From Streptococcus cristatus (GTDB taxonomy: Bacteria; Bacillota; Bacilli; Lactobacillales; Streptococcaceae), in contig NZ_VSJJ01000002.1 in assembly GCF_008369405.1 (NCBI RefSeq), forward strand, positions 63,506 to 127,505: a stretch of 64,000 bases of DNA, given 5' to 3'. Shown here in pieces: positions 60,991-64,000 of this stretch. How positions within the stretch are numbered: position 1 is the first letter of the stretch; each line of letters begins with the position of its first letter. The position numbers and the translations under genes are program-made. The notes beneath the pieces are model-generated. The model did no database searches. It saw only the letters and a list, made by a program, of their open reading frames with translations, and was not told the DNA's origin.

Positions 60991-63252
60991 ATGTCAAACT
61001 TACAAACATATATCCAAAATACTTATCAAAAGCAAATTGCTGATTGTAGCAATGAAGAGCTTTACTTGGCTCTCTTGAACTACACAAAATTGGCTAGTGC
61101 TCAAAAACCAGTCAATACTGGTAAAAAGAAGCTCTACTACATCTCAGCTGAGTTTCTTATCGGAAAACTCTTGTCAAACAACTTGATTAACCTTGGTCTT
61201 TACGACGATGTGAAAAAAGAACTTGCCGCTGCCGGTAAAGACTTGATCGAAGTAGAAGAAGTGGAATTGGAACCATCTCTTGGTAACGGTGGTTTGGGCC
61301 GTTTGGCAGCCTGCTTCTTGGACTCTATCGCAACACTTGGATTGAACGGTGACGGTGTGGGTCTTAACTACCACTTCGGTCTTTTCCAACAAGTCCTTAA
61401 AAACAATGAACAAACAACTATTCCAAATTTCTGGTTGACTGAGCAAAACTGGTTGGTTCGCTCAAGTCGTAGCTACCAAGTACCATTTGCACACTTTACC
61501 TTGACATCAACTCTTTACGATATTGATGTTCCTGGTTACAAGACAGCTACTAAAAACCGTTTGCGCTTGTTTGACTTGGATTCAGTTGATTCTTCCATCA
61601 TCAAAGAGGGAATCGAATTTGACAAGACAGATATCGCCCACAACTTGACTCTTTTCCTTTATCCAGATGATAGCGACAAGCAAGGTGAATTGCTCCGTAT
61701 CTTCCAACAATACTTCATGGTTTCAAACGGTGCACAATTGATCATCGACGAAGCGATCGAAAAAGGAAGCAACTTGCATGACCTTGCAGACTACGCCGTT
61801 GTACAAATCAACGATACTCACCCATCACTGGTTATTCCTGAGTTGATCCGTCTCTTGACTGCGCGTGGTATCGAGCTTGATGAAGCGATCTCAATCGTTC
61901 GTAGCATGACTGCCTACACAAACCACACCATCCTTGCTGAAGCCCTTGAAAAATGGCCTCTTGAATTCTTGCAAGAAGTGGTTCCTCACTTGGTACCAAT
62001 CATCGAAGAATTGGATCGTCGTGTCAAAGCAGAATACAAAGATCCAGCTGTTCAAATCATTGACGAGAGTGGCCGTGTTCACATGGCACACATGGATATC
62101 CACTATGGATACAGCGTCAACGGGGTTGCAGCACTCCACACTGAAATCTTGAAGAACTCTGAGTTGAAAGCTTTCTACGATATTTATCCAGAGAAATTCA
62201 ACAACAAGACAAACGGTATCACATTCCGTCGTTGGCTCATGCACGCAAACCCACGTTTGTCCAGCTACTTAGATGAACTTCTTGGTCGCGACTGGCATCA
62301 TGATGCTGCTAAGTTGGAAGGCCTACTTGACTTTGCTGGTAAGCAAGAAGTGAAAGAAAAGTTGGAAGGTATTAAGTCTCACAACAAGCGTAAATTAGCT
62401 CGTCACTTGAAGGAAGCCCAAGGTGTGGAAATCAATCCAGATTCTATCTTTGATATCCAAATCAAACGTCTGCACGAGTACAAACGTCAACAAATGAACG
62501 CTTTGTATGTCATCCACAAGTACTTGGACATCAAGGCTGGTAACATTCCTGCTCGTCCGATCACTGTCTTCTTTGGTGGTAAAGCAGCTCCTGCTTACAC
62601 AATTGCTCAAGACATCATTCACTTGATCCTTTGCTTGTCAGAAGTCATCGCAAATGACCCAGCAGTAGCACCACACTTGCAAGTGGTTATGGTTGAAAAC
62701 TACAATGTTACAGCATCAAGCTTCTTGATTGCAGCTGGTGATATTTCTGAGCAAATTTCACTTGCTTCTAAAGAAGCTTCAGGTACTGGTAACATGAAAT
62801 TCATGCTCAACGGTGCTTTGACACTTGGTACTATGGACGGTGCTAACGTGGAAATCGCTGAGTTGGTTGGCAAAGACAACATCTACATCTTTGGTGAAGA
62901 TTCAGAAACAGTTATCGACCTTTACGCAAAAGCAGCTTACAAATCAAGCGAATTTTATGCTCGTCCAGCTATCAAACCGTTGGTTGACTTTATCATCAGT
63001 GATGCTGTTCTTGCAGTAGGTAAGAAAGAACGCTTGGAACGTCTTTACAATGAATTGATCAACAAAGACTGGTTCATGACGCTTCTTGACTTGGAAGACT
63101 ACATCAAAGTTAAAGAGCAAATGCTTGCTGACTACGAAGACCGCGATGCATGGTTGGATAAAGTGATCGTTAACATTGCAAAAGCTGGCTTCTTCTCAGC
63201 AGACCGTACGATCCAACAATACAATGATGAAGTATGGCATTTGGAGAACTAA
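60991..63252 (+). CDS. glgP: Maltodextrin/glycogen phosphorylase
   Basis: 753 residues, shorter than enzymes with the N-terminal regulatory extension, as usual for bacterial maltodextrin phosphorylases (malP). Conserved parts: '[20 protein letters not shown]', '[20 protein letters not shown]', '[17 protein letters not shown]', '[20 protein letters not shown]'. The pyridoxal phosphate lysine lies in '[20 protein letters not shown]'. It releases glucose 1-phosphate from chains made by MalQ; the two form one operon under the MalR-controlled promoter. Confidence 0.96.
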   Translation: MSNLQTYIQNTYQKQIADCSNEELYLALLNYTKLASAQKPVNTGKKKLYYISAEFLIGKLLSNNLINLGLYDDVKKELAAAGKDLIEVEEVELEPSLGNGGLGRLAACFLDSIATLGLNGDGVGLNYHFGLFQQVLKNNEQTTIPNFWLTEQNWLVRSSRSYQVPFAHFTLTSTLYDIDVPGYKTATKNRLRLFDLDSVDSSIIKEGIEFDKTDIAHNLTLFLYPDDSDKQGELLRIFQQYFMVSNGAQLIIDEAIEKGSNLHDLADYAVVQINDTHPSLVIPELIRLLTARGIELDEAISIVRSMTAYTNHTILAEALEKWPLEFLQEVVPHLVPIIEELDRRVKAEYKDPAVQIIDESGRVHMAHMDIHYGYSVNGVAALHTEILKNSELKAFYDIYPEKFNNKTNGITFRRWLMHANPRLSSYLDELLGRDWHHDAAKLEGLLDFAGKQEVKEKLEGIKSHNKRKLARHLKEAQGVEINPDSIFDIQIKRLHEYKRQQMNALYVIHKYLDIKAGNIPARPITVFFGGKAAPAYTIAQDIIHLILCLSEVIANDPAVAPHLQVVMVENYNVTASSFLIAAGDISEQISLASKEASGTGNMKFMLNGALTLGTMDGANVEIAELVGKDNIYIFGEDSETVIDLYAKAAYKSSEFYARPAIKPLVDFIISDAVLAVGKKERLERLYNELINKDWFMTLLDLEDYIKVKEQMLADYEDRDAWLDKVIVNIAKAGFFSADRTIQQYNDEVWHLEN

Positions 63253-63269
63253 TTATTTTAAATAAGTGA

Positions 63270-63299
63270 AAAAGCCTAGACAGTCCTGTCTTGGCTTTT
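63270..63299 (+). terminator. Terminator after glgP
   Basis: AAAAGCC (63270-63276) pairs with GGCTTTT (63293-63299), with an inner GACA/TGTC stem. Confidence 0.85.
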
Positions 63300-63446
63300 C
63301 TCTTGTTAGAAGACTAGAGTAAGTAGCCTTGGAGGATAAGCTTTTCTAGTAGATAGAGCTTTTAAAATCGTAGCAGACCTTGTCTCTTGTCAGTCTTTTC
63401 TTTTGGGTGTATAATAAGAAAAAGTATTTCTTTACAGGAGGTTGTT

Positions 63447-63965
63447 ATGAAAAAGAAACCAATTTATCTCTATGTCTTACTGGGATTAGAAACAGTAGGC
63501 ACTTTGTGGGAGCTTATTTCGAAGTTCTCCTCTTCTAATGATGCAGTGGAATCCTTGCTTAAGGGGATGGAAGAGCCAGTAAAATCTCAGTTTGCAACTT
63601 ATTTTAGCAAGAGCGCTGAACTGTCAGGTTCGCTACTAAGTAATGTCTTCTTTTATGCTAGCCTGCTCCTTTTGATAGCAGCATGGTTCTTCGTCTTTAA
63701 GAAAGACATCTTTAAAGCAAATCTTATTTACATTGCTGGCATTCTCATTGGACTGATTGGGACAGCGTATAGTTATGTGGCAGCTAAAGGGATTGCAGCT
63801 TCTTCCTTCTCGGATCCAACTTTACTTTCAACTCAGATACTGGGGTTGAATATGAGTGTCGGCTTCTCTGTCGTTCTTAGTCTTATCTTCCTGTCTATTG
63901 TTGTCTTTAAGCTGATCAAGCAGCAAAAGGAAGCTGAAACTGTAGAAGTAGCTGAAGAAGAATAA
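63447..63965 (+). CDS. Small four-span membrane protein
   Basis: About 172 residues. AGGAGG lies seven bases before the ATG at 63447; a TATAAT box lies about 35 bp further up (near 63411). Hydrophobic segments: 'YLYVLLGLETVGTLWEL', 'VFFYASLLLLIAAWFFVF', 'LIYIAGILIGLIGTAYSYVA' and 'VGFSVVLSLIFLSIVVFKLI', then a charged acidic tail (QKEAETVEVAEEE). Between the second and third spans it lacks motifs. No family recognised. The last 35 bp of the window hold nothing further. Confidence 0.8.
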   Translation: MKKKPIYLYVLLGLETVGTLWELISKFSSSNDAVESLLKGMEEPVKSQFATYFSKSAELSGSLLSNVFFYASLLLLIAAWFFVFKKDIFKANLIYIAGILIGLIGTAYSYVAAKGIAASSFSDPTLLSTQILGLNMSVGFSVVLSLIFLSIVVFKLIKQQKEAETVEVAEEE

Positions 63966-64000
63966 GAATAAGATTTGGCAAATAACATTTACTGCTGATA

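Overview
The window is low-GC Firmicute DNA whose gene content and order point to a Streptococcus of the mitis/sanguinis type. It holds a complete dltXABCD operon, rpmF-rpmG next to ilvD, hisS and aspS in the same neighbourhood, and a malQ-glgP / malXCD-malA-malR maltodextrin regulon. From memory this order resembles the pneumococcal dlt - ilvD - hisS - aspS - mal segment, with accessory DNA inserted. I saw no rRNA, tRNA, CRISPR array, transposase or integrase. The species is not decided by what I can see.

Layout. 1-12.2 kb is housekeeping DNA: a PadR regulator with a DUF1700-type membrane protein (cut by the window edge), the dlt operon for D-alanylation of teichoic acids, a GNAT, a HAD phosphatase, a DeoR regulator, an MFS exporter, a TetR/cation-efflux pair with a palindromic operator, and a membrane protein-XRE-maf operon. 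12.2-16 kb carries a shortened GH1-like protein and an 833-residue serine-rich protein built from 22-residue repeats. 16.1-20.7 kb is visibly AT-rich accessory DNA with gene fragments, a frameshifted XRE regulator and an intact three-gene cassette: a winged-helix/PD-(D/E)XK-like protein, a Hanks-type kinase and an unknown, possibly TIM-barrel, protein. This cassette is the best candidate for an undescribed (possibly defence) system. 20.8-25.1 kb returns to core genes (rpmG, rpmF, ilvD, a MIP18/SufT-like gene, hisS).

25.2-48.2 kb is a type VIIb secretion (T7SSb) locus between hisS and aspS: esxA, esaA, essA, esaB, essB, essC, then effector modules. Module A has small helical partner proteins, a polymorphic toxin ending in a TNT-like (NAD glycohydrolase-like) domain, and an immunity candidate. 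Scars follow: a 141-bp copy of an internal piece of the toxin gene and a stranded membrane-anchored protein. Module B begins with a second essC that lacks its first ~674 codons. It repeats 815 bp of essC almost exactly, then continues with a different C-terminal half broken by one in-frame stop. It is followed by a Lap-like protein, an LXG protein with a glycine-zipper C-terminus (probable pore former) and a multi-membrane-segment immunity candidate. The two essC copies are direct repeats exactly 9,777 bp (3 x 3,259) apart, so recombination between them would delete module A and make an in-frame hybrid essC of almost the same length.

48.3-64 kb is core again: a DUF3272-like gene, aspS, a YitT-family gene, and the maltodextrin regulon. 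In that regulon the minus-strand set (malX, malC, malD, malA, malR, with a type I pullulanase beyond) imports and debranches maltodextrins, and the plus-strand set (malQ, glgP) breaks them down. The two sets diverge from a control region with two well-formed promoters overlapped by MalR/CcpA-like operators.
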